NCBI GenBank assembly: GCA_902776765.1
Contig: CACYRP010000039.1
Coordinates: forward strand, 1 to 59,748
DNA length: 59,748 nt
Reading direction: 5' to 3'
From: Fibrobacter succinogenes
GTDB lineage: Bacteria; Fibrobacterota; Fibrobacteria; Fibrobacterales; Fibrobacteraceae
Made by a program: the position numbers and the translations under genes. Positions 17,149-26,596 of this stretch are shown here, one piece after another (the first letter of the stretch is position 1; the number at the start of each line of letters is the position of its first letter). The notes under the pieces were generated by a model, which was not told where the DNA came from, made no database searches, and saw only the letters and a program-made list of their open reading frames with translations.

Positions 17149-18843
17149 ATGTCTAAACTGACTGATTCTAAGGAATGGAAGGCCCTCGAGGCCCATGCCG
17201 AAGTCGCCAAGACTTGGCAGATGAAGGAACTCTTCGCTAAGGACCCGACTCGCGCTGACAAGTTCAGCGTCGAAGCTTGCGGACTTTTCCTCGACTACTC
17301 CAAGAACATCATCACCGACGAAACCATGGCCAAGCTCCAGGACCTCCTGAAGTCAGCCAACTTCGAAGACATGCGCGCCAAGTACTTCGCTGGCGAAAAG
17401 ATTAACACCACCGAAAAGCGCGCCGTGCTCCACACTGCACTCCGCTACAAGGGTAACGATCCGATCTGCGTCGATGGCAAGGACGTGATGCCCGAAGTCC
17501 GCGCCGTGCTCAAGCACATGGAAGAATTCACCAAGCTCGTGCGTACCGGCAAGTGGAAAGGCCACACCGGCAAGTCCATCAAGTACGTGGTGAACATCGG
17601 CAAGTCCATCAAGTACGTGGTGAACATCGGTATCGGCGGTTCCGACCTCGGTCCGGTGATGGTGACCGAAGCCTTGAAGCCGTATGCCGACAAGCCGGCT
17701 GCTGGCGAATACTCTCCGGAAGTCTATTTCGTTTCTAACATCGACGGCACCCACATGGCCGAAACCCTCAAGAAGGTGAACATCGAAGAAACGCTCTTCA
17801 TCGTTGCTTCCAAGACCTTCACCACTCTTGAAACCATGACGAACGCCGAAACTGCAAAGGCTGCAGTCCTCAAGGCTTTCAATGGCGACGAAAAGTCCAT
17901 CGCCAAGCACTTCGTGGCTCTCTCCACCAACACTGAAGCCGTGTCTGCATTCGGTATCGACACCGCCAACATGTTCGAATTCTGGAACTGGGTGGGCGGC
18001 CGTTACTCCCTGTGGTCTGCCATCGGTCTTTCGATTGCTCTCCGCATCGGTTTCGACAACTACATGAAGCTCCACCAGGGCGCCTACGAAATGGATCAGC
18101 ATTTCAAGACCGCTCCGGTCGACAAGAACTTGCCTGTTATCCTCGCCCTCATCGGCGTTTGGTACAACAACTTCTTCGGCGCTTCCAGCTACGCCATGCT
18201 CCCGTACGACCAGTACCTGCACCGCCTTGCCGCCTACTTCCAGCAGGCCGACATGGAATCGAACGGCAAGACCGTTGACCGTGACTCTAAGCGCGTGAAC
18301 TACCAGACGGGTCCGATCCTCTGGGGCGAACCGGGTACGAACGGCCAGCACGCCTTCTACCAGCTGATCCACCAGGGCACCAAGATGATTCCTTGCGACT
18401 TCATCGCCCCGGCCAACAGCCACAACAAGGTCGGCGACCATCACCAGAAGCTCCTCTCTAACTTCTTTGCACAGCCCGAAGCCTTGATGAACGGCAAGAC
18501 CCTCGCCCAGGCTCAGGAAGAACTCCGCAAGGATGGTAAGTCCGAAGAAGAAATCGCATTCCTCGCCCCGCACAAGGTGTTCGAAGGCAACAAGCCGACC
18601 AACTCCATCATGATGGATTACGTTTCTCCGGAAACGCTCGGCGCCCTCATCGCCATGTACGAACACAAGATCTTCACGCAGGGCGTGATTTGGAACATCA
18701 ACAGCTACGACCAGTGGGGTGTTGAACTCGGTAAGCAGCTCGCCAAGAAGATTCTCCCGGAACTCGCCAAGGCCGACGCCGAACTGAACCACGACAGTTC
18801 CACCAACGGGCTCATCAAGTGGTACAAGGCTCACCAGAAGTAA
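17149..18843 (+). CDS. pgi: glucose-6-phosphate isomerase with 10-residue tandem insertion
   Basis: 564 residues. Interconverts glucose-6-phosphate and fructose-6-phosphate. The Pgi signatures are present: [16 protein letters not shown], the SKTFTTLET loop, [16 protein letters not shown] and [14 protein letters not shown] near the C-terminus. Directly before GIGGSDLGP the sequence [10 protein letters not shown] appears twice, encoded by two identical 30-bp units, where relatives have one copy. The extra strand lies beside the sugar-phosphate binding loop, so activity may be affected. Usual length without it would be 554. AAAGGATAATCT precedes the ATG. Confidence 0.95.
   Translation: MSKLTDSKEWKALEAHAEVAKTWQMKELFAKDPTRADKFSVEACGLFLDYSKNIITDETMAKLQDLLKSANFEDMRAKYFAGEKINTTEKRAVLHTALRYKGNDPICVDGKDVMPEVRAVLKHMEEFTKLVRTGKWKGHTGKSIKYVVNIGKSIKYVVNIGIGGSDLGPVMVTEALKPYADKPAAGEYSPEVYFVSNIDGTHMAETLKKVNIEETLFIVASKTFTTLETMTNAETAKAAVLKAFNGDEKSIAKHFVALSTNTEAVSAFGIDTANMFEFWNWVGGRYSLWSAIGLSIALRIGFDNYMKLHQGAYEMDQHFKTAPVDKNLPVILALIGVWYNNFFGASSYAMLPYDQYLHRLAAYFQQADMESNGKTVDRDSKRVNYQTGPILWGEPGTNGQHAFYQLIHQGTKMIPCDFIAPANSHNKVGDHHQKLLSNFFAQPEALMNGKTLAQAQEELRKDGKSEEEIAFLAPHKVFEGNKPTNSIMMDYVSPETLGALIAMYEHKIFTQGVIWNINSYDQWGVELGKQLAKKILPELAKADAELNHDSSTNGLIKWYKAHQK
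17569..17628 (+). repeat. perfect 30-bp tandem duplication inside pgi
   Basis: Two identical adjacent 30-bp units (17569-17598 and 17599-17628). In frame, adds ten residues. Confidence 0.95.
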
Positions 18844-18879
18844 GCTAGTGCAGCGGGACGATGCTCCCGTACTCACATC

Positions 18880-18902
18880 GTCATCCCCGCGTAAGCGGGG
18901 GT
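18880..18902. repeat. REP-type palindrome after pgi
   Basis: GTCATCCCCGC, GTAA, GCGGGGGTC. Member of the dispersed family, placed between stop codon and terminator. Confidence 0.6.
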
Positions 18903-18909
18903 CTAAACA

Positions 18910-18942
18910 AAAACCGCAGTCCTCAAAGGCTGCGGCTTTTTG
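18910..18942 (+). terminator. intrinsic terminator of pgi
   Basis: CCGCAG and CTGCGG stem, ten-base loop, then CTTTTT. A-rich on the other side, so it may also act for the convergent gene. Confidence 0.85.
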
Positions 18943-18968
18943 CATACTATGCAATTTTCACAAACGCT

Positions 18969-20906
18969 CTACGCTGTAATTCCCTTATCTTCAAGTACTT
19001 TCATCACCTCTTCATACGGAAGCGGCTTGGAATAGAAATATCCCTGAACTCGGTCACAATCGATTTCCTTCAAAAAGTCTAGATGTTCCTTTGTTTCAAC
19101 ACCTTCCGCAAGCGTCCCCAAATGCAGACGCTTTGCCATTTCGACCATCGATCGAATCACGACCTTCGACTTATCGCTAAAGTTCCTCAAGAAAACCATA
19201 TCAATCTTGATAAAGTCAAAATCGTAATCCTTCAGCATGTTCAACGATGAATATCCCGAACCAAAGTCGTCCATCCAAACTTCAAATTTTTCGTTTTGGA
19301 AGCGCCTTATCTGTTCTTTAATATAGGAACCATCATTGCCATCCAACACAGACTCCGTAATTTCGATATGGAGATTTTCGTGTGGAACGTTGTACATATC
19401 CGTAAAGTGTTTCACTTCTTTATAGATTTCGCTCAACTTAAAATCCAATCGCGACAAGTTAAACGAAATCGGTACACACTTGTGTCCTAAATCAGCTTCT
19501 TTGCGATACCTTTCGCAAACTTTTTTCAGAACGAACAAGTCCAGTTTATGAATCAATCGAGCTTCTTCAAGGACCCCGATAAAATCTAAAGGCGAAATCA
19601 TTCCGTGAATAGGATCCATCCAACGGGCAAGCGCTTCAAAGCTGCAAAGTTTGTTCGTCTTGACATCTACAACGGGCTGATAGAACACCTTGATGTATTC
19701 ATTTTCTATAGCCTCGTCAATATGCGTAATCAAGTACATCTTCAGGCTTTCACGAGCGCTCATTTCGTCAACATAGACAGCAACATACTCGTCATAACGG
19801 CCCTTGATTGAAGTTTCGGCAAGGCGCGCCCTCATAAAGCATCTTTCGATATTTTCATTTTCTTCGCGCTGCGCGTAAACGCCCGCCTTGAGTTCCAAGG
19901 AACCTTGCTTCAAGCTGGAATGAATCTTTTCGTGAGCTTCCCTTATCTTAAAGTTCATTCCGGTAACATCACTTACCACGCGGAAGGTATCAGACGAAAT
20001 ACGTGTCACATAGCGTTCGCCAAAAAGGGACTTGAGCGTATCGGCCATAAACTTAATGGCAATATCACCTTCCTCAAAGCCATACCTTTCATTAAACGCC
20101 TTGAAATTATCAAAGTCAAAAACGATAAATGCAAAACGATTCTTGGGATCTTTTAGAACAAGTTCTTGCGCATAATTCGAGAACAGCAGCATGTTCGGAA
20201 GCCCGGTCAGTTCATCGTGGTTACGCGCAATTTCGGCCTCTTGCGTTAAACGGACCGTTCTGAAAATCATCATTACCGCAATCGTGAGCGTAAGCCAGAA
20301 AAGGCTTGCCACAAACACTAAATAAGTGAAGAATTCAGGAGTTGCTTCAATCAGGCGCACACACACGTACATGGCCAAATTCACGAACATGCCAAACGCG
20401 GTAACAAAACCAAGAAAACCAAACCGCAAAAAAACTCGCGTTTCGCGGTTATACATAATTTCGCTCCAAATGAGCTTCCACCAAAGAAGAATCGCCACGG
20501 CATCGACAAGAAAAGCTCCAATTTGAGTCTTGCCAACGACCATCCCTAGATAACCAATTCCAACAAAGGTGGTTAACATAAACAGAGATAGTGTCCAATG
20601 AACAGCTAGACGCCTATAGCAAATAAACATCGAAACAGGAATCAATACAATGCGGCTCACGTAATCAACAATCACATCTAACAATAAGGGAACCGGCCCA
20701 TACACTTGGGTAATCAACGCCATTGTCCCATGATAAATTGCATCCGATAAAATCATGTATGGACACAATGAAAATACTACGCCCCAGAAAAGGACTTCTT
20801 TCATCTTCTTTTTTTCGCCCAAAACGACTAAAGTCGCTAAGAAAAAGCTCCCGACTAGTAGTGACGGAAAAAAGTACACGTGATTCGCAAATTCTAAAAA
20901 ACTCAT
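18969..20906 (-). CDS. membrane GGDEF-EAL protein, probable c-di-GMP phosphodiesterase
   Basis: About 645 residues from the ATG at 20906 (AGGTGG upstream). Residues 1-220 hold some six or seven membrane segments. The diguanylate cyclase domain (about 230-370) begins NHDELTGLPN but the active-site loop reads SSDTF instead of GGDEF, so it should not make c-di-GMP. The EAL domain (about 385-640) keeps EALARW, NLSRLD, HIEITES, DDFGSGYSSL, KIDMVFLR, LAEGVET and QGYFYSKPLP, all residues expected for c-di-GMP hydrolysis. Likely a membrane-bound phosphodiesterase whose inactive GGDEF may sense GTP. Confidence 0.9.
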   Translation of the reverse strand: MSFLEFANHVYFFPSLLVGSFFLATLVVLGEKKKMKEVLFWGVVFSLCPYMILSDAIYHGTMALITQVYGPVPLLLDVIVDYVSRIVLIPVSMFICYRRLAVHWTLSLFMLTTFVGIGYLGMVVGKTQIGAFLVDAVAILLWWKLIWSEIMYNRETRVFLRFGFLGFVTAFGMFVNLAMYVCVRLIEATPEFFTYLVFVASLFWLTLTIAVMMIFRTVRLTQEAEIARNHDELTGLPNMLLFSNYAQELVLKDPKNRFAFIVFDFDNFKAFNERYGFEEGDIAIKFMADTLKSLFGERYVTRISSDTFRVVSDVTGMNFKIREAHEKIHSSLKQGSLELKAGVYAQREENENIERCFMRARLAETSIKGRYDEYVAVYVDEMSARESLKMYLITHIDEAIENEYIKVFYQPVVDVKTNKLCSFEALARWMDPIHGMISPLDFIGVLEEARLIHKLDLFVLKKVCERYRKEADLGHKCVPISFNLSRLDFKLSEIYKEVKHFTDMYNVPHENLHIEITESVLDGNDGSYIKEQIRRFQNEKFEVWMDDFGSGYSSLNMLKDYDFDFIKIDMVFLRNFSDKSKVVIRSMVEMAKRLHLGTLAEGVETKEHLDFLKEIDCDRVQGYFYSKPLPYEEVMKVLEDKGITA

Positions 20907-21196
20907 AACCACCTATTCAGTACATGTATAATATAATGAAAGAAAGGCGGGAGCGCAAAATATTCGTGAAAAACCTCACACTTCACATACATAAATCGCA
21001 CATTTTCATAAAAAAATGTGTCAATCCACAAGTTTCTTCCGCAATTCGAATTAAATTTCATGGCTTTAAATTGCCCAAAAACGCGAAAAATTTTAAAAAT
21101 CGTCAATAAAAAGCCATAAATCTAAATTACGAAAATCTTACAAAATTCTACATTTGCCGCGCGAGAATTTTAATAACAACCCTAAAGGGAGCAATA

Positions 21197-22936
21197 ATGA
21201 AATCAAAATTTCTGCTTTCAACCTCACTATTCAGTTTGAGCATGCTTAGTGGCTGTTTTGAAGACGCAACAGACGCAGCAACTAATGAGATTCAAGAAAC
21301 AACCCCTACGATTTCCTGCACCACAGAATCGCTCAAAGACAATAGTGGTGTCAAAATCATCTGTGACGGCGATTCCATCGGCGTCGTACTGAATGGCAAA
21401 GACGGCAAAGACGGTAAAGATGGTAAGGACGGTAAAGACGGCAAAGACGGTGAAAAGGGAAAGGACGGTCTTTCGGGCAGGGACGGAGAATCTTGCTACG
21501 TGACCAAGAACACCGAAAAGAATGGTTTTGATGTTTTCTGTGGCGATGAACACCTCGGTTTCCTTGCAAACGGGAAAAACGGTGAAAAGGGAGCCGATGG
21601 TGCAGATGGTAAAGACGGCAACGATGGAAAGGACGGCACGTCCTGCAAGGTCGTGCCCAACAAAGATAACGACGGTTACGACGTCATATGCGGTAACGAG
21701 AAAGTCGGCGAACTGAAAAACGGAAAGGACGGCGCTAACGGTAAAGATGGTGCAGACGGAAAGGATGGCAACGATGGAAAGGACGGTACGTCCTGCAAGG
21801 TCGTGCCCAACAAAGATAACGACGGTTACGACGTCATATGCGGCAACGAAAAAGTCGGCGAACTGAAGAACGGTAAGGACGCAGTCCTCCCCTCCTCCAG
21901 TAGCATCGCTCCTTCAAGCAGTGAGGCTGTTTCCAGTAGCAGCGAAATACCTTCTAGCAGTAGCGTCGCATCCTCTAGCAGCGAAGCCGTTTCCAGTAGC
22001 AGCGAAATACCTTCTAGCAGTAGCGTTGCATCCTCTAGCAGCGAAATTGCATCCAGTTCTAGCAGCGAACCTATTCCTTCTAGCTCTAGCGTTGAACAGC
22101 TCAGTGAAGCATGCAAAACGCTCCGCGCTAAAACAGACGTATTCAATTCCCTGTACGACGTTCTCGGCTGCACCCGCTCCAACGAAAAAGTCGCCATCAT
22201 CATACGTCACGCCCAACGCGACATCCACAAATACGGCGATGACGACGGCCTCATCGAAGTCGGCAAACAGCAAGCAAAACAAGTCGGCGAAAAGCTAAAA
22301 GCGCTCAACCTCGACGACTTCTATTACATGTACACCAACGTCAAACGCACAGCAGAAACTGCACAAATCATCGCCGTCAACAAAGGCGAAAACGTTTCGA
22401 CAAACATCAATGACTGGCACAAGCATAATATCGAAAACCTTACCGAAATCAATCAAAACCTGAAGGAATCCTGGTACGTCAAGCCTAACCAAAATGCAAG
22501 CAACTGCAAGGGTAACGCAAGCTGGGGCTGGAGTTCCTACTCCAAAATCGCGTATCAAGAATACGATGACAACAACAACCGTCAAAACTGCGAAACAGCA
22601 TTCTACCCCATCGATACCCGAGTCGACGATTTCATCAATACCTACTTCACCTATAACAAAATGCACAAGTACACCTTGGCCATTTCACACGATCAATACC
22701 TTGTACCGTTTGTCATCACAATCAGCAACAAGAAAATCCACGACGACGTTGTCGATTCCAAATATGACCTTCGCTTCCACAAGCACGATCGCGACAAGAA
22801 CGGGAATCCAAATTTCAACTACTGGATTAACTACCTCGCAGGCGTAGCACTCATCGTGGACGCCGACAACAACGTTATAAAGCTCCCAGTCAAGGCTCTC
22901 GATGACGGATTCCTACGCAAATACGAAAATCCGTAA
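21197..22936 (+). CDS. lipoprotein: collagen-like repeats, Ser linker and histidine phosphatase domain
   Basis: 579 residues. Lipoprotein signal ends LSGC (Cys20). Four copies of a ~30-residue module (SCxV..N.D..GYDVxCGxExxGxLxNGKDG) alternate with Gly-x-x collagen-like stretches such as six GKD units at 67-84. Copies three and four are nearly identical and 50 residues apart. A long Ser-rich linker (about 229-298) leads to a histidine phosphatase domain: IIIRHAQRD (His335), then VKRTAETAQII and AISHDQYLVPF with the second His. Probably an exported surface phosphatase held out on a rod. The substrate is unknown. Followed by a terminator. Confidence 0.85.
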   Translation: MKSKFLLSTSLFSLSMLSGCFEDATDAATNEIQETTPTISCTTESLKDNSGVKIICDGDSIGVVLNGKDGKDGKDGKDGKDGKDGEKGKDGLSGRDGESCYVTKNTEKNGFDVFCGDEHLGFLANGKNGEKGADGADGKDGNDGKDGTSCKVVPNKDNDGYDVICGNEKVGELKNGKDGANGKDGADGKDGNDGKDGTSCKVVPNKDNDGYDVICGNEKVGELKNGKDAVLPSSSSIAPSSSEAVSSSSEIPSSSSVASSSSEAVSSSSEIPSSSSVASSSSEIASSSSSEPIPSSSSVEQLSEACKTLRAKTDVFNSLYDVLGCTRSNEKVAIIIRHAQRDIHKYGDDDGLIEVGKQQAKQVGEKLKALNLDDFYYMYTNVKRTAETAQIIAVNKGENVSTNINDWHKHNIENLTEINQNLKESWYVKPNQNASNCKGNASWGWSSYSKIAYQEYDDNNNRQNCETAFYPIDTRVDDFINTYFTYNKMHKYTLAISHDQYLVPFVITISNKKIHDDVVDSKYDLRFHKHDRDKNGNPNFNYWINYLAGVALIVDADNNVIKLPVKALDDGFLRKYENP

Positions 22937-22960
22937 AATCAAAAACGTATAAATTCTTTC

Positions 22961-22984
22961 AAGCCCCTTCACAGGGGCTTTTTT
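22961..22984 (+). terminator. intrinsic terminator of the phosphatase lipoprotein gene
   Basis: AAGCCCC, TTCAC, AGGGGCTT followed by a T-run. Confidence 0.85.
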
Positions 22985-23085
22985 CATTTCAGGAAATATT
23001 TACAAGCCCTTTCGTAATGTAATTATTAAATAACTATTTTATAAACAATACTTTATTTTATATTTATTGGAAAGGAGGTTACAAA

Positions 23086-23475
23086 ATGGAACATTTTTTC
23101 AATACATTGTACGACATTTTGGCAACCTCTCCCTGGTGGGTTCAGATTTTACTCGCATTTTCCATAGGACTTTGCGCTCTTTCGATTTTGTCCATTTTTA
23201 TATGCGATTTGCTTTTTATCCCATTGTACGGAGTACGAGTGCCTCAATTGCCCACGTTATACGTATGGCATGCAGGAATAAGTTTGCTCATTAATATTTT
23301 CAAAACACTCCATATTCCGACAGAAAGGCTCGAATGCTGCAAAAATAAATACGAAAACGATATTAGAAGATTGGAAAATATCAAAGAACACATTATGCGC
23401 AGAGCAGCGCTAAAAGAACCCGTACAAAAAGAACCTTCTCTCAGCAAGCATTCCTACAAAGACATCGAGGAGTGA
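23086..23475 (+). CDS. small membrane protein of unknown function
   Basis: 129 residues with a perfect AAAGGAGG before the ATG. Two hydrophobic segments in the first 80 residues (WWVQILLAFSIGLCALSILSIFICDLLFI and TLYVWHAGISLLINIF), then a charged helical tail of about 50 residues rich in Lys and Glu, likely cytoplasmic. No family recognised. Sixty-three bases upstream of the metallohydrolase gene in the same direction, so possibly cotranscribed. Confidence 0.6.
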   Translation: MEHFFNTLYDILATSPWWVQILLAFSIGLCALSILSIFICDLLFIPLYGVRVPQLPTLYVWHAGISLLINIFKTLHIPTERLECCKNKYENDIRRLENIKEHIMRRAALKEPVQKEPSLSKHSYKDIEE

Positions 23476-23538
23476 CTTAACTTTTTTAGATTTTATAAAG
23501 ACCACTGTCGTAGAAACATCATCCCCAAACACTTCAAA

Positions 23539-24258
23539 ATGACACAAATTTTCAATCTCGGATGCAATGTCGCCTTCAACAACTACTTGATTTCCACAGA
23601 AATCGGATATGTCCTTATTGATACCGCTTATGAGGGCGGTTTTAAGTATTTTACAAATAAAATAAACAAATTCCGTATAAACCCGAAAGAAATACGATAC
23701 GTTTTTCTAACACATGCGCACGATGATCATGCCGGATTTCTGAACGACGTCCTCGATACCACAGATGCAAAAGTCATCTTGCACCCGAAAGCCATCGAGC
23801 GACTTAAAAAAGGCCAGAATTCGTTCGAAGGCGGATGCTCCAACCTACTCGCGGACCTTTTCTGCCAGTATCTCGCACTCTGCGGCAAAGGCGAACACAG
23901 GTTCCCAGCCATCCGCGAAGAATTTCTTCCACGCCTCATCACCATAGATTCCGAAGAATTTCACGCACTTCAATTACCGTTCAAAGTTCTCGAAACGCCA
24001 GGCCACACAGCAGACCATATTTCGCTTTTAATCGACGACAAACTCTTCTGCGGAGATGCCGCCATGAACATTCTACCAAGCATCAAGCGAGTTACTATTT
24101 GGATTGAGAACTTGCAGCAATTCAAGCAATCGTGGCAAATGATTCTCGCCGCCGCACCGAAAACAATCTACCCAGCGCATGGCTGGCCATTCCCCACAAG
24201 CGACTTGAAAAAGTACTTGCCCGCACTCGATAAAATTAAGCTGCGCCCACTAAAGTAA
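23539..24258 (+). CDS. metallo-beta-lactamase-fold hydrolase
   Basis: 239 residues. THAHDDHAG (HxHxDH motif, residues about 65-72), then ETPGHTADHISLLIDDKLFCGDAA with the later His and Asp ligands, and a final YPAHGWP. This is the dinuclear zinc centre of the MBL superfamily. The substrate cannot be told; glyoxalase II and many other hydrolases share the pattern. Followed by a hairpin. Confidence 0.9.
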   Translation: MTQIFNLGCNVAFNNYLISTEIGYVLIDTAYEGGFKYFTNKINKFRINPKEIRYVFLTHAHDDHAGFLNDVLDTTDAKVILHPKAIERLKKGQNSFEGGCSNLLADLFCQYLALCGKGEHRFPAIREEFLPRLITIDSEEFHALQLPFKVLETPGHTADHISLLIDDKLFCGDAAMNILPSIKRVTIWIENLQQFKQSWQMILAAAPKTIYPAHGWPFPTSDLKKYLPALDKIKLRPLK

Positions 24259-24274
24259 GACTTCACAAAAAAAC

Positions 24275-24302
24275 GCCCCGAGTTGCATTTCGCGACCCGG
24301 GG
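24275..24302. terminator. hairpin between the metallohydrolase gene and moxR
   Basis: CCCCGAGTTGC and GCGACCCGGGG pair imperfectly around ATTTC, between two convergent genes. The T-run on either strand is weak, so terminator strength is uncertain. Confidence 0.5.
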
Positions 24303-24413
24303 AATTTTAAACCATCTGTAATTTTAGTTTACGGAAGTTGCGCTTTTCAAGCGCACTGCCCGGCGGCTCGGTCATGGGAATTCAAGCAAACTCGACGCCC
24401 GCGACACTCGCCT

Positions 24414-25397
24414 TTACGGCACTTCAACCGAGTCCAAAATCTTCTGCACGACGGTTTCGGCAGTGACTTCTTCTGCTTCAGCTTCGTAGCTCAAAATCAC
24501 GCGGTGACGCAGCACTTCCATGGCGACAGCCTTCACGTCTTCCGGCGTCACGTAAGCGCGGCCCTGGATAAACGCATGAGCCTTCGAAGCTTGGGCAAGG
24601 CCGATAGAAGCACGCGGCGAAGCACCCACTTCCACAAAGCCAACCAAGTCGCTACGCTTGATGCTCCCCGGATCGCGAGTTGCAAGCACGAGGTTCACGA
24701 TGTATTCGCGAACGCGTTCGTCCACATACACCTGCTTTACGAGCTCGCGAGCCTTCAAGATATCTTCCTTCGTCGCAACCGCATTCGGCTGGCGCAGCCC
24801 CGCACCCGAGACCGCATCGAGAATCTTCATTTCGTCGGCCTTGTTCGGGTAGCTGACCTTCACCTTCAAGAGGAAACGGTCCACCTGAGCTTCCGGCAGC
24901 GGATACGTACCTTCCTGTTCAATCGGGTTCTGCGTGGCAAGCACCAAGAACGGTTCGTCCAGCTTGAACGTCTCGTCGCCAATCGTGATGTGGCGCTCCT
25001 GCATGGCTTCGAGCAAAGCGCTCTGCACCTTCGACGGCGCACGGTTAATTTCATCAGCAAGCACAAGGTTCGTGAAAAGCGGGCCCTTGCGCGTTTCGAA
25101 CTTTGCTTCGCGGGCGTTGTAAATCGTGGTACCCAACAAGTCTGCCGGCAGCAAATCAGGAGTAAACTGGATACGCTTGAAGTCCAGCGAAACAGCATCG
25201 GCAAAAGCCTTCACCGCAGTCGTCTTGGCCAAGCCCGGAAGGCCTTCCAAAAGCACGTGGCCATCTGCCAAAATACCCGTCAGAATGCTTTCGACCATAG
25301 CCTTTTGGCCAATCACCGTATCTTCAACTTCACGCAGCAAGTTCATGCAAAAAGAACTCTGCTGTTTCACCTTTTCCGAAAGTTCCTGAATATCCAT
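24414..25397 (-). CDS. moxR: MoxR-type AAA+ ATPase
   Basis: 327 residues. Walker A GLPGLAKTT (about 54-62), Walker B LVLADEINRAPSKVQSALLEAMQE, sensor ATQNPIEQEGTYPLPEAQ. All are MoxR hallmarks. MoxR ATPases act as chaperones with DUF58 and vWA proteins for envelope or enzyme maturation. Here the DUF58 partner lies 11 kb away. AGGTAAAATAA precedes the ATG. Confidence 0.95.
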   Translation of the reverse strand: MDIQELSEKVKQQSSFCMNLLREVEDTVIGQKAMVESILTGILADGHVLLEGLPGLAKTTAVKAFADAVSLDFKRIQFTPDLLPADLLGTTIYNAREAKFETRKGPLFTNLVLADEINRAPSKVQSALLEAMQERHITIGDETFKLDEPFLVLATQNPIEQEGTYPLPEAQVDRFLLKVKVSYPNKADEMKILDAVSGAGLRQPNAVATKEDILKARELVKQVYVDERVREYIVNLVLATRDPGSIKRSDLVGFVEVGASPRASIGLAQASKAHAFIQGRAYVTPEDVKAVAMEVLRHRVILSYEAEAEEVTAETVVQKILDSVEVP

Positions 25398-25664
25398 TTA
25401 TTTTACCTCTAAGTTTTTCATGCTTTAAGATACTAAAATCTGTGGGAAAAAACAAATGATTCTAATTCACAATAGGCAGTAGGCGGTAGGAAGTGACAAA
25501 TAAACGTCATCGTGAGGAATACCGCAACGCAGCCATCCAAAACTTTTTTATCAAGGGGGGGGAAGCCTCCCCCTGATTGCAGCCCCGGCACAAACCGGGT
25601 CTTCCATCACCCCTTCGCCTAAGGGGCTCAGCCCCCTAACACCCCCAAATGCAAAAAAAAATGT

Positions 25665-26311
25665 TTATTTTGACGACTTTCCACTCATAAAAGCATAATT
25701 TATCATAAAATAAAAACGATTTCGCGGTTCGTCGATTTCTCGACCATAGCGAAACTCCAAAGAAAACTCTTTAAAAGCCAAATAAGCACCAGCACCAAAC
25801 TCATTATAAAAACCTGCTGAAACACAGCAAACGCCACCCCAATTTTCATCAACGTTATATGCATTACGCGAAACATGTTCACTAAGCCCCACTCTAAAAT
25901 TATCATTTACAGGATATTCTTCTATTAACATCAAACCTCCGTAAAATGGAGTCACATCGTCAACAGCATTAATCGCACCACCAAGCCATCCTTGTAATCC
26001 AACATACTGACCCCGAAAACCCGCAAGATAATGGAGCGAAAACGCATTCACCGAATACGCCCCAATTACAAAAGATTCAAAACGATGAAAATAGGATAAA
26101 TCAACGTCTCCTATATTTTCCTTATCAGTAAAATCACTTTCATACCGATAAGTTCCACGATGAACATCCCCAGTCCATATCGTTCCGCCTAAATCAAAGT
26201 TGTTCCCATTTTTTTCACATTCATAAACTGAGCCGCAGACGGAGCATGCGAAGTGCACCCCGCAAGCATCATCGCCACAAGCAAAACAAATAAACAAACC
26301 AACCGATTCAT
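25665..26311 (-). pseudogene. lipoprotein of the PPSAAQFMN family, frameshifted
   Basis: The start at 26311 gives a lipoprotein signal (LVAMMLAGC, then TSHAPSAAQFMNVKK) and runs into a stop soon after. The rest of the protein continues in another frame (NGNNFDLGGTIWTGDV to RYGREIDEPRNRFYFMINYAF). The break is in a run of seven A (minus strand; 26209-26215). Eight A would restore the frame and align it with the intact paralog at 30782-31405 at this point. The protein would be a lipoprotein with a beta-rich domain and a C-terminal RYGRE-ExRNRF motif. Either a mutated copy, a slippage switch or a sequencing error. Confidence 0.75.
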
Positions 26312-26430
26312 CACGTATAAAATAGATTTAATTTAAAAAAAGCCAATGCCGCCCATCGGCAAATTTCAACTATCCATCAAACGTTTCATACAAGAGGGAG
26401 ATGCCCCTTAATACAAGGGCAAACAAAAAT

Positions 26431-26458
26431 GTATGGATCCTCCTAACGGAGGATGACT
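26431..26458. repeat. REP-type palindrome
   Basis: GTATGGATCCTCC, TAAC, GGAGGATGAC. A truncated half-copy sits at 26531-26548. Confidence 0.6.
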
Positions 26459-26575
26459 GGGCATGACAAAATAGCAGGCTTCATTTTTTTCAACAGGGAG
26501 ATGCACCCTAACACAAATGCGAACAAAAAAGTATGGATTCTCCTAACACACCCATCTTATTGCAATCCCGCTTTT

Positions 26576-26584
26576 TTGTATATT
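26576..26584 (+). promoter_or_regulatory. -10 element TTGTATATT with short leader
   Basis: Ends 12 bases before the start codon at 26597, so the transcript has a very short leader and no Shine-Dalgarno site is seen. Confidence 0.45.
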
Positions 26585-26596
26585 AAACTCACATAA

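Noticed and set aside
17353..18954. Long open frame on the minus strand across pgi
   Set aside because: It is antisense to a full Pgi with all signatures; its openness comes from codon bias of pgi.
20924..21109. Short frames between the EAL protein and the phosphatase lipoprotein
   Set aside because: Lys/Ile-rich reading of AT-rich DNA with no ribosome binding site; both strands open equally.
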